Assembly: GCA_003557545.1 (NCBI GenBank)
Contig: PWOD01000001.1
Span: 1-31,559, forward strand
Source: a bacterium
Lineage (GTDB): Bacteria > T1Sed10-126
Direction of reading: 5' to 3'
Length of the DNA stretch: 31,559 nucleotides
Shown here in pieces: positions 1-7,911 of the stretch (positions within the stretch are counted from its first letter, which is position 1; each line of letters opens with the position of its first letter). The translations under genes and the position numbers were made by a program. Below the pieces are notes generated by a model, which worked only from the letters and a program-made list of their open reading frames with translations, searched no databases and was not told the DNA's origin.

Positions 1-34
1 AGAATTTAAGGTTTGATTATCGAAAGGATTTATA

Positions 35-1354
35 ATGGGATTTTTCAATTTTGCTCCCTCATTCAGAGGTGGAACCCATCCACCCGGGAAAAAATCAGCG
101 ACGGTCTCCCGACAGGTCAAACCGATTCCCCTCCCCTCAACTCTGTACTTACCACTTAACCAGCACGCAGGGGCAATGGCCGAACCTGTAGTAAAAAAGG
201 GGGAGAGTGTGGTGCGTGGACAACTGCTGGCAGAACCAGCCGGGGAAATCTCCGCCGCCCTACACTCACCGGCCGGCGGAGAGATCAAAAAGATCACCCC
301 CCATCTAACTCCCTGCGGCCAGCGAGTTCCCACAATAGTCCTTTCAGTTGATCCAAAAAATACTGAAACTAACTTCTATCAACCCTATGAAAATTTACAG
401 AAAATTACTCCCCGCCAGATCAAAGAACGGGTCAAACAAGCTGGAATAGTCGGATTGGGCGGCGGCGCCTTTCCCACTTCAGTTAAACTCTCACCACCGG
501 CTGACAAACCAATCCATACTGTTATTCTAAACGGTTGTGAATGTGAGTCATTCCTCACCTCCGATCATCGAATGATGGTTGAACGACCTGACCAGATCAT
601 CCAGGGGTTACAGCTACTGATCAGAGCAGTCGAAGCTGAACGGGGAATAATCGGTGTGGAAAACAATAAACCTGATGCTATCAAAATACTCAAACAAAAA
701 CTTGCCAACAACGATAGGATAACTGTTCAAGCGGTCCGGGCCAAATATCCCCAGGGCGTGGAAAACATGCTGATTTATGCCCTCACGGGCAAAAAAATAT
801 CTGCCCGGGAATACCCGGTCGACAAAGGGTTCCTGGTCAATAACGTCAGTACTGCCGCGGCAGTTTCAGAAGCTGTTTTCCAGGGCAAACCACTTATCGA
901 GCGGATTATTACCCTATCAGGTCCCGGGCTTAAAAAACCGGGCAACTTCCTGGTCCCTCTGGGGACTTCTTTCAAAGAGCTAATTTCCCATTGTGAACCG
1001 GATGAAGATTTCAGCCTGGTCCTGGCCGGCGGCGCGATGATGGGTACCAGCCAGGCTGATCTGTCAGCTCCTACGGTCAAAGCCACCGGCGGAGTTGTAG
1101 TTCTCGACAGCCGCTACCTGCAAACGACCGATGAACATCCCTGTATTCGCTGCGGCAGGTGTGTAACCGGCTGTCCCCAGCAGCTGGTTCCAACCAAATT
1201 AACCCGGTTGATCAAATCGCACAGATTTTCTGAAGCTAAACAGCTACACGTTGATAGCTGTCTTGAATGTGGAGTTTGTTCTTATGTTTGTCCCTCCAGT
1301 ATCCCCCTGGTTCACTGGCTGAGAGTCGGTAAAAACCGGGAGATAAACGAATGA
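35..1354 (+). CDS. rnfC: Rnf complex subunit RnfC
   Basis: Peripheral electron-transfer subunit of the membrane Rnf complex, which couples ferredoxin oxidation and NAD+ reduction to Na+ or H+ pumping. The 439-residue length is normal. The glycine-rich nucleotide/FMN motif GLGGGAFPT lies at residues 140-148, followed by NGCECE at 166-171. Two [4Fe-4S] motifs sit near the C terminus: CxxCxxCxxxCP at 370-381 and again at 409-420. The ATG is preceded by GAAAGGA. It is the first visible gene of the cluster and overlaps rnfD by ATGA. Any promoter lies upstream of the window or within its first 34 bases. Identification is firm from the motifs and the rnfCDGEA order. Confidence 0.97.
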   Translation: MGFFNFAPSFRGGTHPPGKKSATVSRQVKPIPLPSTLYLPLNQHAGAMAEPVVKKGESVVRGQLLAEPAGEISAALHSPAGGEIKKITPHLTPCGQRVPTIVLSVDPKNTETNFYQPYENLQKITPRQIKERVKQAGIVGLGGGAFPTSVKLSPPADKPIHTVILNGCECESFLTSDHRMMVERPDQIIQGLQLLIRAVEAERGIIGVENNKPDAIKILKQKLANNDRITVQAVRAKYPQGVENMLIYALTGKKISAREYPVDKGFLVNNVSTAAAVSEAVFQGKPLIERIITLSGPGLKKPGNFLVPLGTSFKELISHCEPDEDFSLVLAGGAMMGTSQADLSAPTVKATGGVVVLDSRYLQTTDEHPCIRCGRCVTGCPQQLVPTKLTRLIKSHRFSEAKQLHVDSCLECGVCSYVCPSSIPLVHWLRVGKNREINE

Positions 1355-2304
1355 AGCCAGAACAGTTGCAGGTGCAATCGGCTCCTCACATACCGGCCAC
1401 GGGCTCGACCCCAATGATTATGAAGTCAGTTATCCTGGCACTACTTCCCGCCGTTATAGCCGGCAGCTATTTTTTCGGTTTTAGAGCTCTTTTGGTTATT
1501 TTTACCTGTATTATTTCAGCCCTGATTTCCGAAACAATCTTTCTCTTAATTCGCCGGCGCAAACCGCCCCTGATGGATGGCAGCGCCCTGTTAACCGGTC
1601 TACTGCTGGGCCTCTGTCTTCCAGTTACAATACCACTCACCCTTGCCGCCCTTGGTTCCGTTGTGGCAATTGTCCTGGGCAAGCAGATATTTGGTGGTCT
1701 GGGTTACAATATTTTCAATCCGGCGTTAATTGGACGAGCCTTTTTACAGGCTTCATTCCCGGTTATTATGACGACCTGGATAGCACCGATCAACAGCTGG
1801 TTTAATTCAACAGTTAACGCTACTACCACAGCCACACCGCTGGCGGCACCGGCCGAGTTTTCATACCGGCAACTATTGATTGGCACAACTGGCGGCAGTA
1901 TTGGAGAAACCTCCGCAGTGGCACTTCTCCTGGGAGGGTTTTTCCTGCTGATTTTAAAAAATATAGATTGGAGAATCCCCACTGGATTTCTGCTATCAGC
2001 CGGAGTGGTCAGCGGCCTGCTCCACCTTTATGACCCCGGTCATCCGGACCCGCTCACACAACTGCTATCAGGAGGCCTGATACTTGGGGCCTTTTTTATG
2101 GCAACCGATATGGTCAGTTCTCCTATCAATCCAATCGGCACCTGGATTTATTCTTTAACCGGAGGAACCCTTGTAATTATCTTTCGAATTTTTGGCGGGC
2201 AGCCCGGTGGAGTTATGTATGCTATTCTATTGGTCAATGCTCTAACACCAATTATTGATCGCTACACTCATCCCCGGCCTTTTGGGGAGACGATTTCAAG
2301 ATGA
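1351..2304 (+). CDS. rnfD: Rnf complex subunit RnfD
   Basis: Integral membrane subunit of Rnf, homologous to NqrB, which carries a covalently bound FMN. The 317-residue protein has many hydrophobic segments from about residue 25 onward. The motif TATPLA at 160-165 matches the flavinylation site, which makes Thr162 the expected FMN attachment residue. Other family features are KQIFGGLGYNIFNPALIGRA around 111-130 and the C-terminal GG-rich membrane segment. The start ATG overlaps the rnfC stop, and the end overlaps the rnfG start, so translation is probably coupled. Confidence 0.96.
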   Translation: MKPEQLQVQSAPHIPATGSTPMIMKSVILALLPAVIAGSYFFGFRALLVIFTCIISALISETIFLLIRRRKPPLMDGSALLTGLLLGLCLPVTIPLTLAALGSVVAIVLGKQIFGGLGYNIFNPALIGRAFLQASFPVIMTTWIAPINSWFNSTVNATTTATPLAAPAEFSYRQLLIGTTGGSIGETSAVALLLGGFFLLILKNIDWRIPTGFLLSAGVVSGLLHLYDPGHPDPLTQLLSGGLILGAFFMATDMVSSPINPIGTWIYSLTGGTLVIIFRIFGGQPGGVMYAILLVNALTPIIDRYTHPRPFGETISR

Positions 2305-2864
2305 AACTATCGATTCGCATGATCATCGTACTGGGAATTATCACGCTGCTTTCCGGAGGGGTTCTCTCAATACTTAACAACTGGGCCGAACCACGCATTG
2401 AACAGCATCGACAACAGCGCATCATTGACTCCATCAACCAGCTTTATCCGGGCCAGCCGGACCACAAAAAAATTGCCAGTTATGCAGAAAATCTGCCAAT
2501 CTACGCCTGTTATGACGATGCTGGAGAAACTATCGGTTTCGCCTTCCAGGCCCGGGGAATTGGATACGCAGATGAAATCAGACTGATGGTTGGACTTGAC
2601 CGCTCATTAGAACAGCTGACAGGTCTGTTTGTTCTCGAACAGACAGAAACCCCGGGCTTAGGAGCGCAGATCACTGAGGACAAATTCCAACAGAAATTTG
2701 CCGAACTCGAGTTATCAGCTGACGAACCGAGCATCGAACTGGTTGATCGGGATCCGTCAGCCGGGCAGGTTGAAGCGATTACCGGCGCCACCATATCCTC
2801 CGAGGCGGTCATCAATATAATCAACCGGGCGCTGCCCAGGATACGCAGGGAGCTGGCCCGATGA
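2301..2864 (+). CDS. rnfG: Rnf complex subunit RnfG (covalent FMN protein)
   Basis: A 187-residue protein with one N-terminal membrane anchor (about residues 5-25) and an FMN-binding domain. The motif ITGATISS at 160-167 is the RnfG/NqrC flavinylation site, with Thr164 the expected FMN-phosphodiester residue. ETPGLGAQI at 116-124 is another conserved family motif. It passes electrons between the other Rnf subunits on the outer face of the membrane (family knowledge). Four-base overlaps with rnfD and rnfE show a tightly coupled operon. Confidence 0.96.
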   Translation: MKLSIRMIIVLGIITLLSGGVLSILNNWAEPRIEQHRQQRIIDSINQLYPGQPDHKKIASYAENLPIYACYDDAGETIGFAFQARGIGYADEIRLMVGLDRSLEQLTGLFVLEQTETPGLGAQITEDKFQQKFAELELSADEPSIELVDRDPSAGQVEAITGATISSEAVINIINRALPRIRRELAR

Positions 2865-3466
2865 AAAATCAATACTGGCATGATTTTGGCAAAGGAATCT
2901 GGCAGCTAAACCCGGTTTTTAAACAACTTCTTGGGATGTGTCCGGTCCTTGCAGTAACCACTACAGCAATCAACGGACTATCCATGGGACTGGCCACCGC
3001 TTTTGTCTTGATCAGTTCAAGCCTGATAGTTTCACTAATAAAAAATCTTATCCCCCGCCAGGTTAGAATCGCTTCCTATATTGTAATAATTGCAACTTTT
3101 GTTACTACCGCCGATATGATACTTGCGGCCCTGTTCCCGGAGATAAGCCGGGCCCTGGGACCCTATGTTCCACTGATCGTGGTTAACTGTCTGATTCTCA
3201 GCCGCCAGGAGGCATTTGCCTCGGACAATTCAATCGATCGAGCTTTTATGGACGCCCTGGGTATGAGTGCCGGTTTCACCTTCGCTCTACTGGCCCTGTC
3301 CGGCGTACGTGAACTGCTGGGAACAGGTGAAATATTTGGGGTGCCGCTGGCGGCTGGATTATTCGAACCGTGGATGGTTATGATTCTTCCGGCCGGGGCA
3401 TTTATTTCTCTGGGCTTTTTAATTGCCCTGGTAAACCATACCAGCCAGTCCCTGGGATGGGATTAA
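2861..3466 (+). CDS. rnfE: Rnf complex subunit RnfE
   Basis: A 201-residue integral membrane protein of the RnfE/NqrD family, with about six hydrophobic helices and the typical start region ending in NPVFKQLLGMCPVLAVTT. The family's conserved pattern of a Cys in one half-membrane helix (LGMCP) and another in the inverted repeat (VVNCLIL) is present. These Cys coordinate an iron cluster shared with RnfA in known Rnf/Nqr structures. The start overlaps the rnfG stop by ATGA. One base separates its stop from rnfA. Confidence 0.96.
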   Translation: MKNQYWHDFGKGIWQLNPVFKQLLGMCPVLAVTTTAINGLSMGLATAFVLISSSLIVSLIKNLIPRQVRIASYIVIIATFVTTADMILAALFPEISRALGPYVPLIVVNCLILSRQEAFASDNSIDRAFMDALGMSAGFTFALLALSGVRELLGTGEIFGVPLAAGLFEPWMVMILPAGAFISLGFLIALVNHTSQSLGWD

Positions 3467-3467
3467 A

Positions 3468-4046
3468 ATGGAACTAATTTTGCTGTTTCTCTCGGCTGTC
3501 CTGGTAAATAATTTTGTTTTAACCTATTTTCTTGGCATCTGTCCTTTCCTCAACATCTCCAACCGGCTGGACTCCGCCTTCTCCCTGGGCATGGCAACAA
3601 CATTTGTAATGACCATGACCGCCGCAGTAAGCTGGTTAATAAATAATTTCATCCTTATCCCCTATCAGCTCCAATATCTTGAATACGTAGCCTTCATCCT
3701 GGTTATCGCCTCCCTGGTTCAACTGGTTGAAATGTTCATTCAACGAATAAGCCCATCGCTGTACGAAGCCCTCGGTATATTTCTTCCACTAATTACGACT
3801 AACTGTGCAATTCTCGGGATGGCCTTATTTGCATCCATGCGCGGCTACAGTTTCATTCAAACAATCATTTACGGATTTGGAGCGGGTACTGGTTTCACCC
3901 TGGCAATTCTAATTATGGCCGGTATTCGTGAACGATTAGAACTGGCGGATGTGCCCCAGCCCTTTAAAGGTGCACCAATCACTCTGCTTATAGCTGGGAT
4001 ATTAGCCCTGGCCTTCATGGGTTTTGCCGGCCTGTTAGCCGTCTAA
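3468..4046 (+). CDS. rnfA: Rnf complex subunit RnfA
   Basis: A 192-residue integral membrane subunit, sister of RnfE (NqrE-like). It has about six membrane segments with inverted topology and the paired motifs LGICPFLN and TTNCAILG, whose Cys residues bind the intramembrane Fe-S centre in characterised homologues. The start codon follows the rnfE TAA after one base. In most rnfCDGEAB clusters rnfB follows directly. Here two extra membrane genes lie between rnfA and rnfB. Confidence 0.96.
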   Translation: MELILLFLSAVLVNNFVLTYFLGICPFLNISNRLDSAFSLGMATTFVMTMTAAVSWLINNFILIPYQLQYLEYVAFILVIASLVQLVEMFIQRISPSLYEALGIFLPLITTNCAILGMALFASMRGYSFIQTIIYGFGAGTGFTLAILIMAGIRERLELADVPQPFKGAPITLLIAGILALAFMGFAGLLAV

Positions 4047-4087
4047 AAATATTAAACATTAAAACGTCCGGTGGTTGATTAGTTGTT

Positions 4088-4813
4088 ATGCTTAAAAAAT
4101 CAAAAGAACTACCGTTCATAATAACCCTTTCATTTCTCTGTGGATTTATCTTTATACGGCTGGCAGTTTTTCTGGCCGGCTCAGCCGACACAGTCTTTGC
4201 GGAAGCTGCCAAACTGGGCGAACTACCCGATCAGTATTTTCATATTGGATCAAATATAATTTTGTTTGGCCACCATATTCACCATTTTTATTTTGGGGTG
4301 GCGATGATTGCCGTCGCCGGCTGGTTAGCCCTCGTTGGCTCGGAGTTTTTCACCAAACAGGTGCTGGCCTCAATCTATGGCTTTGGTCTGGGACTTTTCA
4401 TGGATGAAATAGGTTTACTCCTGACCTGGGGTGATTATTACAGCCGCCTCTCCTATCTCCTGTCAGTTCTACTTGCAGGAATCTTTCTTAATATCGTTTT
4501 TTTTCACGATTACTGGGTGAGTATTCGGGATAATCTTATTTCTTCTACCTTCTATCAACTAGTTCAAAAAAGTTTTTTGCGCCCCGACAGTTTTCTAAAA
4601 CTGGCCGACAGAATCAGTCAAACCACAGGTCAAACCGAGAAAACTGCTCTTGTTTTTAGTGGTTTAATCTACCTTGGCGCCGGCCTGCTGGTGATCCGTT
4701 ATCCAGCAATAATCCGCGCGGCCATTATGCTGATCTTCTTTCTCCAGGGAACCAATTATTTAGTCCAATTTTTCTACTCAGGAAGTGATAAAGGTGAAGA
4801 TCCAACTATATGA
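4088..4813 (+). CDS. Integral membrane protein of unknown function inside the rnf cluster
   Basis: Not recognised with certainty. It has 241 residues and about six to seven hydrophobic segments. The middle holds polar residues in or next to membrane segments: HHIHHF at 62-67, MDEIG at 105-109 and WGDYYSR at 114-120, which could form a metal or proton site (inference only). A separate two-helix hairpin at about 188-230 resembles DUF308/HdeD-type hairpins and is echoed by the next small gene. It lies 41 bases after rnfA on the same strand and is probably co-transcribed with rnf. A GGTGG-type ribosome site precedes the ATG. It may be an accessory or assembly factor of Rnf, or an unrelated passenger. 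Confidence 0.8.
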   Translation: MLKKSKELPFIITLSFLCGFIFIRLAVFLAGSADTVFAEAAKLGELPDQYFHIGSNIILFGHHIHHFYFGVAMIAVAGWLALVGSEFFTKQVLASIYGFGLGLFMDEIGLLLTWGDYYSRLSYLLSVLLAGIFLNIVFFHDYWVSIRDNLISSTFYQLVQKSFLRPDSFLKLADRISQTTGQTEKTALVFSGLIYLGAGLLVIRYPAIIRAAIMLIFFLQGTNYLVQFFYSGSDKGEDPTI

Positions 4814-4970
4814 ACGATTACGACTGTTATTAACCGGTATAGCTTATTTTACTGCGGGTATTTTAATCATCACCCACCCCCGTTTTTTTTATTACTGGGT
4901 TGCAGCCATCTTTCTGTTCCAGGGTGCCGTCTCGCTGCTACGTTCACTCGCCCAACAAAAATTCATCTGA
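4794..4970 (+). CDS. Small two-helix membrane protein (DUF308/HdeD-like hairpin)
   Basis: A 58-residue protein predicted to span the membrane twice. The GTG at 4794 is preferred because AGGAA at 4780-4784 lies nine bases upstream. An in-frame GTG at 4785 touches that ribosome site. The gene overlaps the end of the preceding one by 20 bases, implying translational coupling. Its core (from GIAYFTAG to FLFQG) aligns without gaps to residues 192-221 of the preceding protein with 11 of 30 identities by hand, so it looks like a duplicated C-terminal hairpin. Function unknown. Confidence 0.65.
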   Translation: MKIQLYERLRLLLTGIAYFTAGILIITHPRFFYYWVAAIFLFQGAVSLLRSLAQQKFI

Positions 4971-5054
4971 TATGATCTGAAAAATCCCGGATATTTGATA
5001 GAATATAGCTAGGTGCAAAATTAATATCAACTGTTTTTTAAAGGTGAATTAAAA

Positions 5055-5840
5055 ATGGATTTAACCGCTGTAATCAGCATGGCAATAATGGGCGTTCTAT
5101 TTGCTGCAGGCCTCGCTCTGGCACACCAGAAACTTAAACTGGAAGAGGATGATCGAATCGAGCAGGTTGATGAACTGCTCCCCGGAGCGGACTGCGGAGC
5201 CTGTGGTTACGCCGGATGTGAAGCAATGGCCCGGGCCCTGGTCGACGGTGAAGTTGTTCCCCAAAAATGTCCGGTTGCCGATGATGCAACCTACCAAAAA
5301 ATTGCCGATCTGCTAAATCTATCATCCGACAGCTCCAGCTCTGATTTGGTGGCGCGGGTGCTCTGCCGGGGTGGGAAAGAGGAAGCTAAACAGCTGGCAG
5401 CATATCGAGGAATCAACACCTGTGCCGCGGCCAACCTGGTAAATACAGGAGGAAAAGCCTGCACCTACGGTTGTCTGGGTCTGGCTGATTGTGTGGCTGC
5501 CTGTAAGTTTGACGCACTTGAGATGAACGATAATGGACTGCCGGTGGTTAATGATGACAACTGCACAGGATGTAATGCCTGCGTCATCGCCTGTCCGCGT
5601 GACATCATCGAACTGCACGAGAGAGAACAAAAGCTATTTGTCTGGTGCCTGTCCGAAGATGACCCGGCAACTTCGCGCAAAAGCTGTACAGTAGCCTGTA
5701 TTGGTTGTGGAATCTGTGCCAAACTCTGCGACGGGGTGGAAATGAAAGAGCCCAACCTCGCCGTAGTGAGCGAAACCAATGCTCCAGACTGTGATCAGGG
5801 TGTAGAAAAATGTCCTACAGATGCAATTGATTACAAATAA
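5055..5840 (+). CDS. rnfB: Rnf complex ferredoxin-type subunit RnfB
   Basis: Electron-entry subunit that accepts electrons from reduced ferredoxin. The 261 residues start with a membrane anchor (about 4-24), followed by the Fe4S domain with Cys47, Cys50, Cys55 and Cys72. A two-cluster ferredoxin domain uses Cys136/140/146/150 and Cys170/173/176/180. A further Cys-rich C-terminal region has Cys211/215/218/221/225 plus Cys246 and Cys253, as in clostridial-type RnfB proteins that carry extra clusters. AAGGTGA sits before the ATG. It is separated from rnfA by about 1 kb holding two membrane genes. Confidence 0.96.
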   Translation: MDLTAVISMAIMGVLFAAGLALAHQKLKLEEDDRIEQVDELLPGADCGACGYAGCEAMARALVDGEVVPQKCPVADDATYQKIADLLNLSSDSSSSDLVARVLCRGGKEEAKQLAAYRGINTCAAANLVNTGGKACTYGCLGLADCVAACKFDALEMNDNGLPVVNDDNCTGCNACVIACPRDIIELHEREQKLFVWCLSEDDPATSRKSCTVACIGCGICAKLCDGVEMKEPNLAVVSETNAPDCDQGVEKCPTDAIDYK

Positions 5841-5862
5841 TACCCCGGGAGCCATATAAATA

Positions 5863-6321
5863 ATGGTAACAGCGGTTGTAAATGATTTAGAAGACTCAAC
5901 GGTCAAGCTAACCTGCAAAGAATCAACAAGTTGTGATAACTGCACAGGTCCAGGCTGTAAAACGGGGGACAAAGAGGTGCAACTAACGGCAACAAATCCC
6001 TATCAATTTCAACTTAATCCCGGTGATCTTGTGGAGGTTGAGCCAGCGACTGGAATTTTTTGGCCCCTGACCGGTCTGCTGTTTGTTAGCCCACTTTTAC
6101 TGTTTATCCTGGGCACTGCCGGGGGAGCGTTCCTGGCCCCACTGATAGCACCAGGTCTTGCTGCAGAACTTGTCGGTTTTTTAACTGGAATAGCAGTTCT
6201 ACTGCTATCTGTCCCGGTGATCAGACTGGGCCTTAAGCGGGTCAACCAGAGCTTGCCACTGCTGTCTGTTACCCGGGTTATAAACTCCGTAGAAGCTGAT
6301 TCGAATCAGACCCAACCATAA
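5863..6321 (+). CDS. rseC: RseC/SoxR-reducing system family membrane protein
   Basis: A 152-residue protein with the RseC layout: an N-terminal cytoplasmic Cys-rich part (Cys18, 24, 27 and 32 in the pattern CxxxxxCxxCxxxxC) followed by two membrane helices at about 66-88 and 98-125. In E. coli, RseC works with the Rsx (Rnf) complex in keeping SoxR reduced and also modulates RseA. Here it follows rnfB by 22 bases with a GGGAG ribosome site, so it is most likely an Rnf-associated factor, perhaps in cluster or flavin maturation. The exact role in this organism is inference. Confidence 0.85.
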   Translation: MVTAVVNDLEDSTVKLTCKESTSCDNCTGPGCKTGDKEVQLTATNPYQFQLNPGDLVEVEPATGIFWPLTGLLFVSPLLLFILGTAGGAFLAPLIAPGLAAELVGFLTGIAVLLLSVPVIRLGLKRVNQSLPLLSVTRVINSVEADSNQTQP

Positions 6322-6421
6322 TAAAATAACGGTTGCTCCCCCGGTAATCACTCCTGAACAGGTCACCATTTTAACCGATATTGTTTAGAAAATCTGACTA
6401 TCCTACAGCTAAAAAACAGCT

Positions 6422-6658
6422 TTACAAATTATTTTCTAACCAGTCGATAATTTCTGCAGATTCATACAGTGGGCTGCCGTTTATCATCAAACAGGGCACC
6501 TGTTTTTTACCACCCTGCTCCTCAAGTTCTCTGGCAATCTCTTCATCAGTAACATCCTGAAGTTTAACCGCTTCAGTCTTACCCAACCCATCAAGCTTGT
6601 TTAACACCTTCTGACAGAATGGGCAGCTTGGTCGATAATACAGTTCAAGTTCTGGCAT
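6422..6658 (-). CDS. Glutaredoxin-like thioredoxin-fold protein
   Basis: A 78-residue protein with the redox motif CPFC at residues 13-16, the cis-proline element QVPCL at about 53-57, and a C-terminal YESAEIIDWLENNL helix typical of glutaredoxins and the N-terminal domain of glutathione S-transferases. A GAGGAG ribosome site precedes the ATG. It probably acts as a small dithiol oxidoreductase in the cytoplasm. It is convergent with the rnf cluster, and no strong terminator hairpin is visible in the 100 bases between them. Confidence 0.88.
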   Translation of the reverse strand: MPELELYYRPSCPFCQKVLNKLDGLGKTEAVKLQDVTDEEIARELEEQGGKKQVPCLMINGSPLYESAEIIDWLENNL

Positions 6659-6721
6659 TGTCTCACTCCTCAGATCTAAAATAAATAGTTACCAAATCAT
6701 CCGACAAAACAACTTGCCGGT

Positions 6722-7687
6722 TCAATCAAACTTTGGCTCTCCAGCCGGCTGCTGATTTCTCAGCTCACGCATTGTTTCCAGGTAATCTTTTATTTCCTCT
6801 ACTATTGCCTCAACAACCTCACTGCGACTGGTTCGAACATGGCCGTGATCACTCCAGGAAATCTGTTTAGGTTCTCCGGCCTGCTCGTATAGCTGTTTGA
6901 AACTGTCATCGGGAAAATAATGATCATTCCGGGTGGCCAGCATAACAAACTCCCGCGGCGCAATCCTGTCAACATAATGCAACGGATCAAAAGTTCCGGC
7001 AAATGTATCAATAAACCAGACAATAAACCGCCGGGGTAACCACTCATCACGCTGGTCCAGTATATGGCGCCAGATTTTTCTATAATTACCGCCGCCATGC
7101 ACAGCCAGAACCCGGGGGACTCGCTCATCCAGAGCTCCATGAATAGTTCCAAAGAAAACACCAAGACTGGCTCCCGCCACCGTAATATTATCCAGTTCGT
7201 ATCCAGCCTCCTCAAGATAATCAACCACCAGCATACCTCCGCCAACCGTGGCAAATCCAGCCTGTCTTACATCATAAATCAACAACCCTATATCCCAGGC
7301 ATTTTCCGGAGCATAATAAGGGTATTGGACCGAGATCAGAACCAGATCATTCCGCTCAGGAATCAGCTCGAGCACCTCATCACCGGTTCCACGACCAGCA
7401 TAAGTTATCATGATGAAATGGTCCTCCTGCAGCTGCCGGGGACGCCGTTTATAGGCAGTAACGACTGATTCTTCCCGGGTATTATAAAACTCCAGCAGCT
7501 TGGTTACCGACCTTTCATCCTCCTGGCTCTTGATCACCTCGGCTCGATCGAACTGGCCACGGTACTGATAAAAAACATCAGTCTTATCCAGTTGAACATA
7601 GACAATAACTACCAGCAGGATTACCCCTACAATAACAGCGCTGGCAGCAGCTATTAACGCAGCCAATTTTATTCCACGTTTAACCAT
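6722..7687 (-). CDS. Membrane-anchored alpha/beta hydrolase
   Basis: A 321-residue protein with a single N-terminal hydrophobic segment (about residues 7-32) that could be a signal anchor placing the catalytic domain outside the membrane. The nucleophile elbow GASLG gives Ser174. ATRNDHYFPD at 251-260 offers the acid (Asp255), and SDHGHVR at 279-285 offers the His (281 or 283). This is the layout of serine alpha/beta hydrolases. The substrate cannot be predicted; esterase or peptidase-like activity is equally possible. It ends 63 bases before the glutaredoxin-like gene on the same strand. Confidence 0.8.
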   Translation of the reverse strand: MVKRGIKLAALIAAASAVIVGVILLVVIVYVQLDKTDVFYQYRGQFDRAEVIKSQEDERSVTKLLEFYNTREESVVTAYKRRPRQLQEDHFIMITYAGRGTGDEVLELIPERNDLVLISVQYPYYAPENAWDIGLLIYDVRQAGFATVGGGMLVVDYLEEAGYELDNITVAGASLGVFFGTIHGALDERVPRVLAVHGGGNYRKIWRHILDQRDEWLPRRFIVWFIDTFAGTFDPLHYVDRIAPREFVMLATRNDHYFPDDSFKQLYEQAGEPKQISWSDHGHVRTSRSEVVEAIVEEIKDYLETMRELRNQQPAGEPKFD

Positions 7688-7911
7688 TTTTTACCCCTAC
7701 GATCAGGATTTATTGTGCAATTTAAACTTATAAATTGTATCCACACACCCTTATATCCGCAACCCTCAAGCAAACGATTACTGCCAAATTCCTATTAACT
7801 CATCAGGTACCAATTTTTTCAAACAAAAGTGGTTTTAAACTGATAAAATTAGTGATTGATGATAATCTGTTGATAGTATTCAACTTAATTGCTTATTCGG
7901 GAGGAATTAGA

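Noticed and set aside
775-1086. 103-residue minus-strand open frame inside rnfC
   Set aside because: It lies wholly inside a well-supported rnfC and shows no family motif; it is an antisense shadow.
7735-7911. N-terminal extension of the ribokinase frame
   Set aside because: The extra 59 residues lack family similarity, while a GGGAGG site directly precedes the ATG at 7912, where the kinase fold begins.
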